Below, piece after piece: positions 5,566-5,668 of a stretch of 5,668 nucleotides of DNA. The stretch is taken from NCBI GenBank assembly GCA_020438185.1, contig JAGQVC010000131.1, positions 1 to 5,668 of the forward strand, read 5' to 3'. A program made the translations under genes and the position numbers. The stretch comes from Bacteroidota bacterium. Its GTDB lineage: Bacteria; Bacteroidota; Bacteroidia; M30B66. How positions within the stretch are numbered: the first letter of the stretch is position 1; every line of letters starts with the position of its first letter. The notes under the pieces were generated by a model. The model made no database searches and was not told the DNA's origin. It saw only the letters and a list, made by a program, of their open reading frames with translations.

Positions 5566-5668
5566 TCAGAATTTCTCCTGCAAAATAAAGGGTAGCATTT
5601 TTCTCCAGGTTGGCCAGTCGTGTGTAATGTCATGACCCCAGACACCGAGGTCGTGCCAGATACCTTTG
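5566..5668 (-). CDS. C-terminal end of a probable alpha/beta-hydrolase esterase (5' end outside window)
   Basis: The minus-strand frame runs in from the right edge and stops at TGA (5568-5566), giving 33 residues. They read KGIWHDLGVWGHD, then ITHDWPTWRKMLPF, then ILQEKF. The W-G-H-D-x-x-H-D-W-P-x-W-x-x-M-L-P pattern is the characteristic C-terminus of a group of putative esterases (esterase D/COG4947-like, alpha/beta-hydrolase fold). In them the His of HDW is likely the catalytic-triad base; that last point is recalled family knowledge, not shown here. Nothing can be said about the nucleophile, substrate or localisation because the rest is outside the window. It lies in the same direction as the HD gene, 149 bases upstream of it, with a terminator-like stem-loop between them. 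Confidence 0.7.
   Translation of the reverse strand, partial: KGIWHDLGVWGHDITHDWPTWRKMLPFILQEKF

Overview
The window looks like an ordinary chromosomal stretch from a member of the Bacteroidota. The strongest signs are a secreted protein with a type A C-terminal sorting domain of the type IX secretion system (a pathway confined to this phylum and close relatives), a tandem-domain universal stress protein of the kind common there, upstream boxes resembling the phylum's TAnnTTTG promoter element, and A-rich leaders without clear Shine-Dalgarno sequences. Genus or family cannot be read from the sequence alone.

Layout from left to right. (1) Positions 1-270, plus strand: the C-terminal part of a GNAT N-acetyltransferase cut by the window edge. 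(2) 410-2176, plus: a 588-residue secreted seven-repeat beta-propeller protein ending in a sorting domain. (3) 2300-3172, minus: a tandem UspA protein, convergent with gene 2. (4) A 329-base divergent gap (3173-3501) that ends in a perfect 28-bp palindrome plus a third half-site. (5) 3502-4599, plus: a class II Fic protein (predicted AMP transferase) with an N-terminal inhibitory motif and a C-terminal winged helix. (6) A 220-base convergent gap (4600-4819) with a small hairpin and a longer imperfect inverted repeat. (7) 4820-5416, minus: a small HD-domain phosphohydrolase, which could instead start at 5479. (8) 5566-5668, minus: the last 33 codons of what looks like an esterase, followed by an AT-rich stem-loop that resembles a terminator.

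The complete genes alternate in direction (plus, minus, plus, minus), so each is probably its own transcription unit and nothing here forms an operon that would suggest a shared pathway. The clearest regulatory logic is local: the palindrome just upstream of fic is a good candidate operator, and the winged helix at the end of the Fic protein is a candidate for its ligand, which would be autoregulation. I found no mobile element, CRISPR array, tRNA or rRNA, and no convincing evidence for a new multigene system. The items most worth a second look are the fic operator, the 80-bp inverted repeat at 4676-4755, and the start and promoter of the HD gene.
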